The notes beneath the pieces were generated by a model. It was not told the DNA's origin and made no database searches. It saw only the letters and a program-made list of their open reading frames with translations. Source: Acidithiobacillus sp. (GTDB taxonomy: Bacteria > Pseudomonadota > Gammaproteobacteria > Acidithiobacillales > Acidithiobacillaceae). Taken from it: 53,235 nucleotides of DNA. A program made the position numbers and the translations under genes. The first letter of the stretch is position 1. Each line of letters starts with the position of its first letter. The stretch is taken from the NCBI RefSeq assembly GCF_027322205.1, contig NZ_DAHVHY010000005.1, positions 1 to 53,235 of the forward strand. Direction: 5' to 3'. Shown piece after piece: positions 1 to 8,890 of this stretch.

Positions 1-44
1 GGGTTTGGCGCTGGGCGGGAGTAGCACGGCATCATCGTCGGCCG

Positions 45-1622
45 GTGGCGGCACGGCGTCTCGATTATCTGACGGCGGCCAGCATACTCCTGCGCCGCGA
101 GGCGCTGGAGCGCACGGGTCTCTTTGATGACGATACCTTTTTTATGTATTGGGAAGATGTGGATCTGTGCTTTCGCCTGCGCGCGCAGGGCTGGAAGCTG
201 GCGGTGGCCGGTGATGCGGTGATCTGGCATCAGCGCTCGTCCAGCCTCGGGCATGCCAACCCCCTCAAGGATTATTATGTCACCGCCTCCTCCCGCCGTT
301 TTTTGCGGCGCTACGCCTCCAGGCCGCGCCTGGCGATGACTCTGGGCGCGTTGGGGCGCATTGCGCGGCGACTGCTCTGGGGTAAGTGGCGCAATGTGCG
401 GGCGATGGTTTCCGCGCTGTGGGACCGGCCCTACGACTTTTCGCTGTCCCCATTCATGGATGGGGGAGCGCCGGGTTTGGGGCCGCTGCGGGTGGCGGTG
501 GATGCCAATACGCTGTCGGGGCGACTGGCGGGGATCGGGCATTATAGCGTTGCGCTTTGTCAGCAACTGGTGGCCGATGGGGGGGCGACTCTGGCCTACT
601 TTACCGCGCGGTCCTGGGCGCGGGTGCCGCCGCGACCGGCGGGTCTGCGCATTCCCCGGTTGCTTCAGTGGCGTAAGCATATTCCCCTGGGTCGGGATCT
701 GCAGTGGGCTTTGCAGGGGCGGCAACTGGCGCGTCTGGAAAGGCGTTGGCGGCCGGATCTCATCCTGGGGCCGAACTTTGTCCTGCCGCCTGCCAGGGCG
801 CCGTCTGTCCTGGTGGTGCATGATCTCTCCCATATCCGCTATCCGGAGGTTCACCCCCCGGCCCGCGTGGCCTTTTTGGACGGTCACTTGCGACCGGCCC
901 TGGCGCATGCGCGGGCGGTGCTCACGGATTCCTGTTTTACGGAAGCAGAATTGTTGCATTACTTCCCGGAGGCGGCGGGCAGGACGCATGTGGTCTATCC
1001 CGGTATCAGCGGGCGCTTTGCCGTGGCTCCGGCGGCGGAGGTGGAGGCGGCCCTGGATGGCGTGTTGCTGGGGGATGATCGGCGCTTTTTCCTGTTTCTC
1101 TCCACTCTGGAGCCGCGCAAGAATCTGGCGGGCTTGCTGGCGGCCTACGCGGCCTTGCCGGTGGTCATCCGCAGGGCGCACCCGCTGGTGCTGGTGGGGC
1201 AGATGGGCTGGCAGGAGAGTAATTTCGCCGCGGTCCTGGCGGAAATGCTGGAACGCGGCGAGGTGCGGATGCTGGGCTACCTGCGCGACGAGCTGCTGCC
1301 GGCACTCTATCGCCGCGCCCTGGCGCTGGTTTACCCATCCCTCTACGAGGGCTTTGGTCTGCCGCCCATCGAGGCCATGGCCACGGGCTGCCCGGTGCTG
1401 GTGGCCGACGTGACCGCGATGCCGGAGGTCTGCGGCGATGCGGCGCTTTATTGCGATCCGCTGGATGTGGGGTCCATCACCGCGGGGATGCGGCGGCTGG
1501 CGGAGGATGATGCGATGCGGACCCGGTTGGCGGCCGTCGGCCCGGCGCGGGCGGCGCTCTATACCTGGGAGGCGGCGGCGGCGCAGGTGCTGGCGGTGAT
1601 GCGGGAGGTGGTTGGGCGTTAA
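45..1622 (+). CDS. Glycosyltransferase: GT2-like C-terminal part fused to a GT4-like domain (5' truncated by window edge)
   Basis: DYLTAASILLRREALERTGLFDDDTFFMYWEDVDLCFRLRAQGW is typical of GT2 rhamnosyltransferase-like C-termini; SLYEGFGLPPIEAMATGCPVLVADVTAMPEVCGDAA is typical of GT4. The frame stays open upstream of the GTG at 45 to the window edge, so the true start is probably outside. Confidence 0.85.
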   Translation: MAARRLDYLTAASILLRREALERTGLFDDDTFFMYWEDVDLCFRLRAQGWKLAVAGDAVIWHQRSSSLGHANPLKDYYVTASSRRFLRRYASRPRLAMTLGALGRIARRLLWGKWRNVRAMVSALWDRPYDFSLSPFMDGGAPGLGPLRVAVDANTLSGRLAGIGHYSVALCQQLVADGGATLAYFTARSWARVPPRPAGLRIPRLLQWRKHIPLGRDLQWALQGRQLARLERRWRPDLILGPNFVLPPARAPSVLVVHDLSHIRYPEVHPPARVAFLDGHLRPALAHARAVLTDSCFTEAELLHYFPEAAGRTHVVYPGISGRFAVAPAAEVEAALDGVLLGDDRRFFLFLSTLEPRKNLAGLLAAYAALPVVIRRAHPLVLVGQMGWQESNFAAVLAEMLERGEVRMLGYLRDELLPALYRRALALVYPSLYEGFGLPPIEAMATGCPVLVADVTAMPEVCGDAALYCDPLDVGSITAGMRRLAEDDAMRTRLAAVGPARAALYTWEAAAAQVLAVMREVVGR

Positions 1623-1728
1623 CTCACTCTTAAAATGCAGACCAGGCCCAAGGTATTCCGTACACGCGCAAAGATATGCTGGGTTCTCCGGGTACCGGTG
1701 AGGGGCTGTTTCGAGACATTACGATAAC

Positions 1729-1767
1729 TTGACCTATATGGACCAGTCTGTATACTGGTCCATATAG
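1729..1767 (+). promoter_or_regulatory. Promoter/operator of TA pair: TTGACC-N16-TATACT overlapping a perfect 13-bp inverted repeat
   Basis: CTATATGGACCAG (1734-1746) / CTGGTCCATATAG (1755-1767), 8-bp spacer, just upstream of the antitoxin start at 1785. Confidence 0.75.
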
Positions 1768-1784
1768 CTAAAAAGGAACTGTTC

Positions 1785-2030
1785 ATGAATATCGAAGTTG
1801 GGTCATACGAAGCCAAGACGAAGCTGCCGGAGTTGCTGCGCGGTATCCAGGCGGGCAATCGCTACACTATCACCTTGCGGGGCGAGGCCGTGGCCGATCT
1901 TGTACCCGCTGAAGGCAACAAGCACTCGGATGCCATGGCAGCCGTCGATGAAATGTTGTCCTTCATGCAGGCTCGTCAGCCTGTGGACGGTGTCGATCTC
2001 AAGGCGCTTATTAACGAAGGTCGGGCATGA
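1785..2030 (+). CDS. Phd/YefM-type antitoxin
   Basis: MNIEVGSYEAKTKLPELLRGIQAGNRYTITLRGEAVADLVPA matches Phd-family pattern; overlaps a PIN-domain ORF. Confidence 0.88.
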   Translation: MNIEVGSYEAKTKLPELLRGIQAGNRYTITLRGEAVADLVPAEGNKHSDAMAAVDEMLSFMQARQPVDGVDLKALINEGRA

Positions 2031-2452
2031 AATTTGTCTTGGATGCTTCTGTTGCGTTGCTCTGGTTGGTGCCCGAATCCAATCCGGCAGGTGTGGATTA
2101 TGCCAGTGCGACCCTGAAGGCGCTTAGGGAATCGCAAGCCGTTGTGCCGTCCCTGTTCGCGCTGGAGGCAGCCAACGTTGCAGCCAAGGTGGAATCCAAG
2201 GGTGTTGTGATTGAAGCGGACGTACAACGATTCATCGCCCTCCTTGGGCGACTCAACATCGTGACCGATCAGGCAACATCGGCACACGCATTAGGGGACA
2301 CCTTGAACCTCGCCCGGCGCTATAAACTGTCAGCCTATGATGCGGCTTATTTGGAGCTATCGCTGCGCACGGGCCTACCGCTGGCAACACTTGATGCCGA
2401 TCTGGCGAAGGCAGCCACAACTGCGGGCGTTCCGCTTTTCAGTACTCATTGA
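2027..2452 (+). CDS. VapC-like PIN-domain toxin
   Basis: FVLDASVALLWLVPE... N-terminus, SAYDAAYLELSLRTGLPLATLDADLAKAA C-terminal acidic motifs; ATGA overlap with antitoxin. Confidence 0.9.
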   Translation: MKFVLDASVALLWLVPESNPAGVDYASATLKALRESQAVVPSLFALEAANVAAKVESKGVVIEADVQRFIALLGRLNIVTDQATSAHALGDTLNLARRYKLSAYDAAYLELSLRTGLPLATLDADLAKAATTAGVPLFSTH

Positions 2453-2692
2453 TACGGCCACCACCTGGGTCCAAACAGCGGGATTGCTAATCAGGCCCGC
2501 CCGTACAATAACCCTATTTATCGGGTAAACGGGGATCGGATCGTACAAGTCGGTCAGTCCGTGGACATCCTGATGCAGCAACTGGGTATGGCGCCCCCGA
2601 GTTCGACAGTTAATCTTGCAACTCATGGATATCGCCGGCCCCCGATACAGGGGGTGTGTGCATAGCTCCCAATTCTCCATGAGTTCAGCCCG

Positions 2693-2965
2693 ATGCTCCT
2701 CATCAATCCATTACCGGTAATCCATTACCGGTTACTGAAAATGAATCTCCACAGGTATGCAAGCACTCGCCAGCGCGTCCAGGAGCTTGTTTATCTCTTG
2801 AATCGACGTAGCGCGCTGGCCAAGACCGAAGTATCGAGAACGATCTTTAGCATATCTCATAAGATATTACATCTGACGATCGCTAATCCTGCCCATATGG
2901 TCTGGTTCAGTGCCGCCAGCCTCTGGGAAATCGCCATCGATAGCTGCGTAATCGTCTTAACTTAA
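2693..2965 (+). pseudogene. Remnant of a second PIN-domain toxin
   Basis: ANPAHMVWFSAASLWEIAID matches the internal PIN-toxin motif (VSAASLWEIAIK), but the N-terminal LDTHVLLW motif and the C-terminal half are missing. Confidence 0.5.
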
Positions 2966-3748
2966 CGCCCCCACATCCACCGTTACCGTCTGTCCCTGCA
3001 AGCGCGTATCTATCCGCCGGGCGGCCTCCTGCAACAGCGGTACCCAACTTTCCTGACGACGCTCAATGGGTGCGGAGATGCTCAGTCCGGCATTCCAGGG
3101 CAGTTGGCTGCGAAGTAATACACCGATACAACCCACCCCGATCTCGGCCTCTTCATTATCCAGCGCATAGCCGCGCTCCAGAGCCGTGCGGGCGTCCTTC
3201 CAGAGTGTCGGGGTGTCGTGCAGGGTGTGTATGGTGAGCGCCGGTAAGTGGGTGCGGGTGGCATAACGCTCGACCGCCGCCTCACCATTCAGCGCCAGCA
3301 TCAGCTTGCCGACGGCGGTGGTGTGCAGGGGCGCGCGACTGCCGATCACCTGCTCTACCCGCATCATCCGCGACGGGGTGGCGCGCTCCACATAGACGAC
3401 TTCGTCGTCCTGCTGAATGGTGAGGTTCACCGTCTCCTGCACCTGATCGCGCAGCCAGGCCATGATGGGCCGGGCGATGGCGCGCAGGTCGCTGCGGCCG
3501 GGGGCGAGCTGCGCCCAGTCCTGGAGGTGGGGGCCAAAGCGGTAATGGCCGACGGTGTCCCGGGTGATCAATGCGTTGTCCTGTGCCGAGGCGAGAATGC
3601 GGAAGGCGGTGGAGGGCGCCAGTCCGGTTACGGCGGCGAGTATCTTGAGGGGGGCATTGCCGCCCTCCGCCGCGAGGGCGTCCAGCAGGGCGCGCAGGCG
3701 GTCGATGACCTGGATGGAGGAGTTTCTGTCGCTGGTAGAGTCTGGCAT
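2957..3748 (-). CDS. IclR-family transcriptional regulator
   Basis: N-terminal wHTH (LLDALAAEGGNAPLKILAAVTGLAPSTAFRILASA) and IclR effector domain (HTTAVGKLMLA...GYALDNEEAEIGVGCIGVLL). Confidence 0.92.
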   Translation of the reverse strand: MPDSTSDRNSSIQVIDRLRALLDALAAEGGNAPLKILAAVTGLAPSTAFRILASAQDNALITRDTVGHYRFGPHLQDWAQLAPGRSDLRAIARPIMAWLRDQVQETVNLTIQQDDEVVYVERATPSRMMRVEQVIGSRAPLHTTAVGKLMLALNGEAAVERYATRTHLPALTIHTLHDTPTLWKDARTALERGYALDNEEAEIGVGCIGVLLRSQLPWNAGLSISAPIERRQESWVPLLQEAARRIDTRLQGQTVTVDVGALS

Positions 3749-3754
3749 GGAATA

Positions 3755-3789
3755 TTCCGCATTGTGGAAACGATACCCTATTGCGGAAT
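3755..3789. promoter_or_regulatory. Candidate IclR-type operator between divergent genes
   Basis: TTCCGCATTGTGGAA (3755-3769, near-palindrome) plus half-site ATTGCGGAAT (3780-3789). Confidence 0.55.
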
Positions 3790-3844
3790 CATACGGTCTT
3801 GCTTAGAGTGGGTGCAACCTTTTTTAGCACAGGATCATCACGCC

Positions 3845-6064
3845 ATGACCGCCCAAAGCACCTTGCCCGCTAACGCTCCCGCCTTTTGCGCGGGTATGTT
3901 CCACTTTGGTGAATCCTGGCCGAATTTTGCGGAGTACGGCCGCAGTGCCGCCATCGCCGCTGGCCACAAAGCCATCCCGCATCCGGCGGCCAAAGCCGCC
4001 GTCTACCAGACCCTGCTCATGGCCGACGCCCTGCGCTACTGCACCTTGCAGATCTGCGCCGCCAAATCCTCCGGCCATCCCGGCGGCTTTGCCTCCAGCG
4101 TTGAGGCTTATGCGGCGCTGGTGATGCTCGGCCATACCAACATCGTCACCGAAGTGGGCCACCACGCCCCCGGTTTCTACAGCGCCATGTTCCTCGACAG
4201 CTCGCTGGAGGATATGGGTATCCGCGACATGAATGACATGATGGCGCGTTTCCGCGAACAGCATGGCCTGCTCGGCCATCTCTCCGGGGCGATCCCCGGC
4301 CTGTTGGCGCCAGCCGGCCCGTTGGGGCAGGGACAGCACTTTGCCATGGCGGGCGCGTTGCTGCACCCCGGTACTCTCTTCCCGGTGACCATCGGTGACG
4401 GCGGTTTTGGGGAGCCTTATGTGTTGAGCGCCATGAAGCACTTCCACTTTGCCTACCCGCGGGTCACCAACTACCTGCCGGTGCTGGTCTGGAATGGCTT
4501 TAGTCAGGAGCATCACTCCATGGTTTCCCTGATGACGAATGACGAGATGATCGCCTACTGGCGCGCCCATGACTTCGACGAAGTCATCCTGGTGGATGCC
4601 AGGGACTTCGACGATGCCGGTCAGGAAGGGGCCTATGTCGACTCCGCGCGCTTCTCCTTCGGCCAGCGGCTGGCCTTCATGGAGGCGGTGCTGACCGGTG
4701 TGGCCAGGGCGGCGGACCACGCCCTGGGCGGTCGTCACACCGCCTTCATTCTCAAGCAGTTGAAGGGGGCGGGCATGCATGTTTCGGGTGCCAAGTCCCA
4801 CAATCTCTATCCCAAGGACACCCCGGAATCGCCGGAGATCAGGACGGCGCTGGAGCAACGTGCCCTCAGTCCGGAAGCCTGGGCACTGGTGCGGGAGAAC
4901 TTCGCGCGGGCCGGTGGTGGTCCTGCCGCCAAAACGGCGGTGACCGAGCAGGTGTTGGAAATCGCCAAGCTGGGCGAATTTCCCATGCAGGATTTCGCCT
5001 TGGGCGAGCAGGTCGTGCCCGCCACCGCCATGGGCGCGTTGGTGGCCTGGCTGGGGCGGCAGGACCCACGCTTCGTGGTGACCAATGCCGACGGCAACGA
5101 AGCCTCGGCCATGAAGAACATCAATGACGCCCTGAAAATCCGCCACCCCACAGAGGACCCGCTCTACAACCAGCAGCCTGGGGGGCAGGTCTATGAACCC
5201 CTGAACGAGGATGCCTGCGCGGGTCTGGCGGCGGGACTGGCACTTTTCGGCAGCCGTTCCCTGTGGCTGTCTTATGAGTCCTTCGCCATTAACGGCTGGC
5301 CCATTATGCAGACGGTGGCCCAGGCCATGGCCGAACTGCGCCGCAAGACCCCGTCCACCGTCTGTATGTTCACCGCCGGTGCGCTGGAGCAGGGCCGCAA
5401 CGGTTGGACCCATCAGCGTCCGGAGATCGAGAATTACTTTGCCGCGCAGATGCGCAACGGCAACGTCTTCCTGCTCTATCCCACCGATGCCAATACCATC
5501 CAGGCGGCCTACGAGTACGCGGTGAACAGCGTCAACAAGTCGATGGTGATTGTGGCTTCCAAGAGCCCCCTGCCGGTGCGCCTGAGCATGGCACAGGCCC
5601 GCGCGGCGGTGCGCAAGGGGGCGGCGCTCTTGCATGATACGGGTGCAGGGCAGCGCGGCACCGTGACCCTGGCGGTGACCGGCGATATGGTTCTGCTGCC
5701 GGTTTTCGCCGCCAGGGACGTGCTGGAGAAGGAGGGGTATCGGGTGCGGATCGTGTCGGTGATTAACCCACGTCAGTTGTATCGTCCGGTGGATGTGGCC
5801 GCGCATACCGTTTCCGAAGCCGATACCGGCTTCATGCGCGACGCGGATTTCCACGCCCTCTTCGCCGGGGACTGGCTGCTGGGCATCAGCGGCGGCACTT
5901 CCGGGGCGCTGGAGCCGGTGCTGCTGCGTAGCCGGGCGACACAGCGCGATGTGCTGGCCTGGTTGCGGGGGGAGACCACCGCGACGCCGGGTGAGTTGAT
6001 GGCCTTCAACGGGATTACCGCCGAGACCATCGTCGGTAAGATCCACGGCTTCAACGCCGGATAA
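3845..6064 (+). CDS. Phosphoketolase/transketolase-like ThDP-dependent enzyme (substrate unknown)
   Basis: ThDP motif GDGGFGEPYVLSAMKHFHFAYPRVTNYLPVLVWN; PLNEDACAGLAAGLALFGSRSLWLSYESF...GWTHQRPEIENYF...YPTDANTI resembles XFP C-terminal domains. The track ORF start at 3248 overlaps iclR; ATG 3845 is preferred. Confidence 0.8.
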   Translation: MTAQSTLPANAPAFCAGMFHFGESWPNFAEYGRSAAIAAGHKAIPHPAAKAAVYQTLLMADALRYCTLQICAAKSSGHPGGFASSVEAYAALVMLGHTNIVTEVGHHAPGFYSAMFLDSSLEDMGIRDMNDMMARFREQHGLLGHLSGAIPGLLAPAGPLGQGQHFAMAGALLHPGTLFPVTIGDGGFGEPYVLSAMKHFHFAYPRVTNYLPVLVWNGFSQEHHSMVSLMTNDEMIAYWRAHDFDEVILVDARDFDDAGQEGAYVDSARFSFGQRLAFMEAVLTGVARAADHALGGRHTAFILKQLKGAGMHVSGAKSHNLYPKDTPESPEIRTALEQRALSPEAWALVRENFARAGGGPAAKTAVTEQVLEIAKLGEFPMQDFALGEQVVPATAMGALVAWLGRQDPRFVVTNADGNEASAMKNINDALKIRHPTEDPLYNQQPGGQVYEPLNEDACAGLAAGLALFGSRSLWLSYESFAINGWPIMQTVAQAMAELRRKTPSTVCMFTAGALEQGRNGWTHQRPEIENYFAAQMRNGNVFLLYPTDANTIQAAYEYAVNSVNKSMVIVASKSPLPVRLSMAQARAAVRKGAALLHDTGAGQRGTVTLAVTGDMVLLPVFAARDVLEKEGYRVRIVSVINPRQLYRPVDVAAHTVSEADTGFMRDADFHALFAGDWLLGISGGTSGALEPVLLRSRATQRDVLAWLRGETTATPGELMAFNGITAETIVGKIHGFNAG

Positions 6065-6076
6065 GGATTGCAGCGA

Positions 6077-7414
6077 ATGGCCGACGCCGACAGCAAAATC
6101 ATCGTCATTGACGACGACCCCACGGGTTCGCAAACAGTGCATTCATGCCTGCTGCTCACCCGCTGGGATACGGAAACGCTGGGCATCGCCCTGCGCGATC
6201 CGGCCCCGCTCTTTTTTGTCCTCAGCAACACCCGGGGCATGGCGGCCGCGCAGGCGGCGGCGGTGACCCGCGAAATCTGCCGGAATCTGCGGGTGGCGCT
6301 GGACCGCTTGGCGGCGACGGGGCAGGCGCTACGGCCTATTCTGGTGAGCCGTTCCGACTCCACCTTGCGCGGCCATTATCCGGTGGAAACCGACGTCATG
6401 GCCGAGGAATTGGGGCCGTTCGACGCCCACTTCCTGGTCCCCGCTTTTTTTGAGGGCGGGCGCATCACCCGCGACGGCGTGCATTACGTGCGCCAGAACG
6501 GGGTTGAAACGCCCGCCCACGAGACGGAGTTTGCCCAGGATTCGGTGTTTGCCTTCCATCACAGCTTTCTGCCGGATTATGTGGAGGAGAAGACCCAGGG
6601 GCGGATTCCGGCGGTGGTGGTGGAGCGCCTGACGCTGGCGGAGTTGCATGCCGGTTGTCTGCCGCGTCTACTGGCGCTCAGGGACAACGCTTGTGTGGTG
6701 GTGGATGCCGTGGAGCCTGCCGATCTCGCCGCTTTTGCCCGGGATTTGCGAGTGGCGGCGGCACAGGGCAAGCGCTTCCTGTTCCGTAGCGCCGCCAGCC
6801 TGTTGACGGCGCTGGCGGACTTGCCGCCGCAGCCGGTCGCGGCCATTGATATGGCGCGACTGGTGCGCGGCGGCAAGCCGGGTGCCATCGTGGTCGGCTC
6901 CCATGTGCGCAAAAGCACCGAGCAACTGGAGCGCCTATTGCAGGAGCCCGGTCTGGAGGCGATCGAGGTGAATGTGGATGCCTGCGCTGGCGACGCGCGT
7001 TCCAGGCAATTGCCAGCCATTTTGCAGCAGGCGGCAGCGGCGCACGACAAAGGGTTGGACGTGGTCATCTACACCAGCCGCAGTGAGCGCCGTTTTGCCG
7101 ATCAGGCTGCCCGCCTGGCCTTTGGGGAGGCGGTGTCGGCTTTCCTCATGGCCGTGGTGCGAGGCTTGCCGGAGGACCTCGGCTTCCTCATCAGCAAGGG
7201 CGGTATTACCTCCAATGATGTGCTCAGCAGTGGCCTTGCCCTGCGCATGGCGCGGGTCATGGGGCAGATTCTGCCGGGCTGCTCGGTAGTGACCTGCCCT
7301 GCTGATCACCCCCGCACGCCCAATCTGCCGGTGGTGATTTTCCCCGGCAATGTGGGGGATGCGGAGGGCCTCGCGCTCGTCCGTCGGCGGTTACGCGGTG
7401 CGGCAATCGAGTGA
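6077..7414 (+). CDS. DUF1537 four-carbon acid sugar kinase family protein
   Basis: IIVIDDDPTGSQTVHSC, SRSDSTLRGHYPVETDVM, VPAFFEGGRITRDGVHYV, SKGGITSNDVLSSGL are hallmark DUF1537 motifs. Confidence 0.9.
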   Translation: MADADSKIIVIDDDPTGSQTVHSCLLLTRWDTETLGIALRDPAPLFFVLSNTRGMAAAQAAAVTREICRNLRVALDRLAATGQALRPILVSRSDSTLRGHYPVETDVMAEELGPFDAHFLVPAFFEGGRITRDGVHYVRQNGVETPAHETEFAQDSVFAFHHSFLPDYVEEKTQGRIPAVVVERLTLAELHAGCLPRLLALRDNACVVVDAVEPADLAAFARDLRVAAAQGKRFLFRSAASLLTALADLPPQPVAAIDMARLVRGGKPGAIVVGSHVRKSTEQLERLLQEPGLEAIEVNVDACAGDARSRQLPAILQQAAAAHDKGLDVVIYTSRSERRFADQAARLAFGEAVSAFLMAVVRGLPEDLGFLISKGGITSNDVLSSGLALRMARVMGQILPGCSVVTCPADHPRTPNLPVVIFPGNVGDAEGLALVRRRLRGAAIE

Positions 7415-8889
7415 CGCGTTCCATGTCTGCCCCTCCTGACAGCGCCGCCTTCCTCGCCGAACTGCGGGCGGCGCTGTCTGCGGAGGCGGTATTGAGCGGT
7501 GCGGAAGATTTGCGGCCCTATGAATGCGACGGCCTCTCGGTGCTGCGCGAGTTGCCGCTCTGTGTGGTATTGCCCACGGACCGGGAGGGCGTGCAGGCGG
7601 TCCTGCACCTCTGCCAGCGTTATGGCGTGGCGGTGGTGCCGCGTGGCGCGGGTACCGGTCTATCGGGGGGCGCCCGCCCGATCCGCGGCGCGGTCCTCCT
7701 CAGCCTGGCCCGCCTGCGTGATATCCTCGCCATCGACTTGGAAAACCGTACCGCGCGGGTGCAGCCGGGCGTGCGTAATCTGGCCATCAGCGAAGCGGCC
7801 CGCCCCTTGGGCCTGTATTACGCGCCCGACCCCTCCTCGCAGATCGCCTGCAGCATCGGCGGCAATGTGGCGGAAAATTCCGGGGGGGTGCATTGCCTGA
7901 AATACGGTCTCACCGTCCACAATATTCTGGCACTGGAAGTGCTGACGGCGGCGGGCGAAGCCCTGCAGATTGGTAGCCAGGCCCCCGACAGCCCCGGCTA
8001 TGATTTGCTGGCGCTGATGACCGGCTCCGAGGGCCTGCTCGGGGTGGTGACCGAATGCACGGTGCGCCTGCTGCCAGTGCCGGAGCATACGCTGGTGCTG
8101 CTTGCCGCTTTCTCCAGCGTCGTGGCGGCGGCGGAGTCGGTCGGTGCCATCATTGCCGCCGGGATCATCCCTGCCGGATTAGAGATGATGGATCAGCTCG
8201 CCATCGAAGCCGCCGAGGATTTTGTCCACGCCGGCTATCCCCGCGATGCGGCCGCGATCCTCCTCTGCGAACTGGATGGCTCGGTCGTAGAGCTGAAAGA
8301 GCGCCGCCAGGAAGTGGAGGTGATTCTCCAACGCCACGGCGCCAGTGCCATCCGCATGGCCGAGGATGCCGCGACCCGCCTGCTGCTCTGGAAAGGTCGC
8401 AAAGCCGCCTTCCCGGCGGTGGGGCGTTTGGCCCCGGACTACTACTGCATGGATGGCACGATACCCCGTCAGCGTCTCGCCGAGGTGTTGGAGCGGATCG
8501 CCGCCTGGTCGGTCGAATATGGTCTGCGGGTCGCCAATGTTTTTCACGCGGGCGATGGTAATCTGCATCCTCTGATTCTTTACGACGCCAACGCCGAGGG
8601 GCAGTTGCACGCCGCTGAGGAATTTGGACGCCGCATCCTTGAACTCTGCGTGGCCGTCGGTGGCAGTGTCACTGGCGAGCACGGCGTCGGTGTCGAGAAG
8701 CTGGACAGCATGTGCGTCCAGTTCAACGCCGCCGAACTGGCGCAGTTGCATCGCATCAAACACGCCTTCGACCCCGAAGATCGCCTCAATCCCGGAAAGG
8801 CCGTGCCCAGCCTGCATCGCTGCGCCGAGCTGGGAGCCATGCATGTGCATCATGGCCGGTTGCCTTTCCCCGAACTGGAGCGTTTTTGA
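7411..8889 (+). CDS. glcD: Glycolate oxidase subunit GlcD (FAD-linked oxidase)
   Basis: VVPRGAGTGLSGGARP, PGVRNLAISEAARPLGLYYAPDPSSQIACSIGGNVAENSGGVHCLKYG; GNLHPLILYD; GEHGVGVEK. Confidence 0.95.
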   Translation: MTRSMSAPPDSAAFLAELRAALSAEAVLSGAEDLRPYECDGLSVLRELPLCVVLPTDREGVQAVLHLCQRYGVAVVPRGAGTGLSGGARPIRGAVLLSLARLRDILAIDLENRTARVQPGVRNLAISEAARPLGLYYAPDPSSQIACSIGGNVAENSGGVHCLKYGLTVHNILALEVLTAAGEALQIGSQAPDSPGYDLLALMTGSEGLLGVVTECTVRLLPVPEHTLVLLAAFSSVVAAAESVGAIIAAGIIPAGLEMMDQLAIEAAEDFVHAGYPRDAAAILLCELDGSVVELKERRQEVEVILQRHGASAIRMAEDAATRLLLWKGRKAAFPAVGRLAPDYYCMDGTIPRQRLAEVLERIAAWSVEYGLRVANVFHAGDGNLHPLILYDANAEGQLHAAEEFGRRILELCVAVGGSVTGEHGVGVEKLDSMCVQFNAAELAQLHRIKHAFDPEDRLNPGKAVPSLHRCAELGAMHVHHGRLPFPELERF

Positions 8890-8890
8890 C

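Noticed and set aside
3248-3844. N-terminal extension of the 938-aa ORF overlapping iclR
   Set aside because: It is antisense to a well-supported IclR gene; homology-like sequence starts at the ATG at 3845.
3824-6142. 772-aa minus-strand ORF
   Set aside because: Shadow ORF antisense to the ThDP enzyme; His/Gly/Gln-rich low-information translation typical of high-GC antisense frames.
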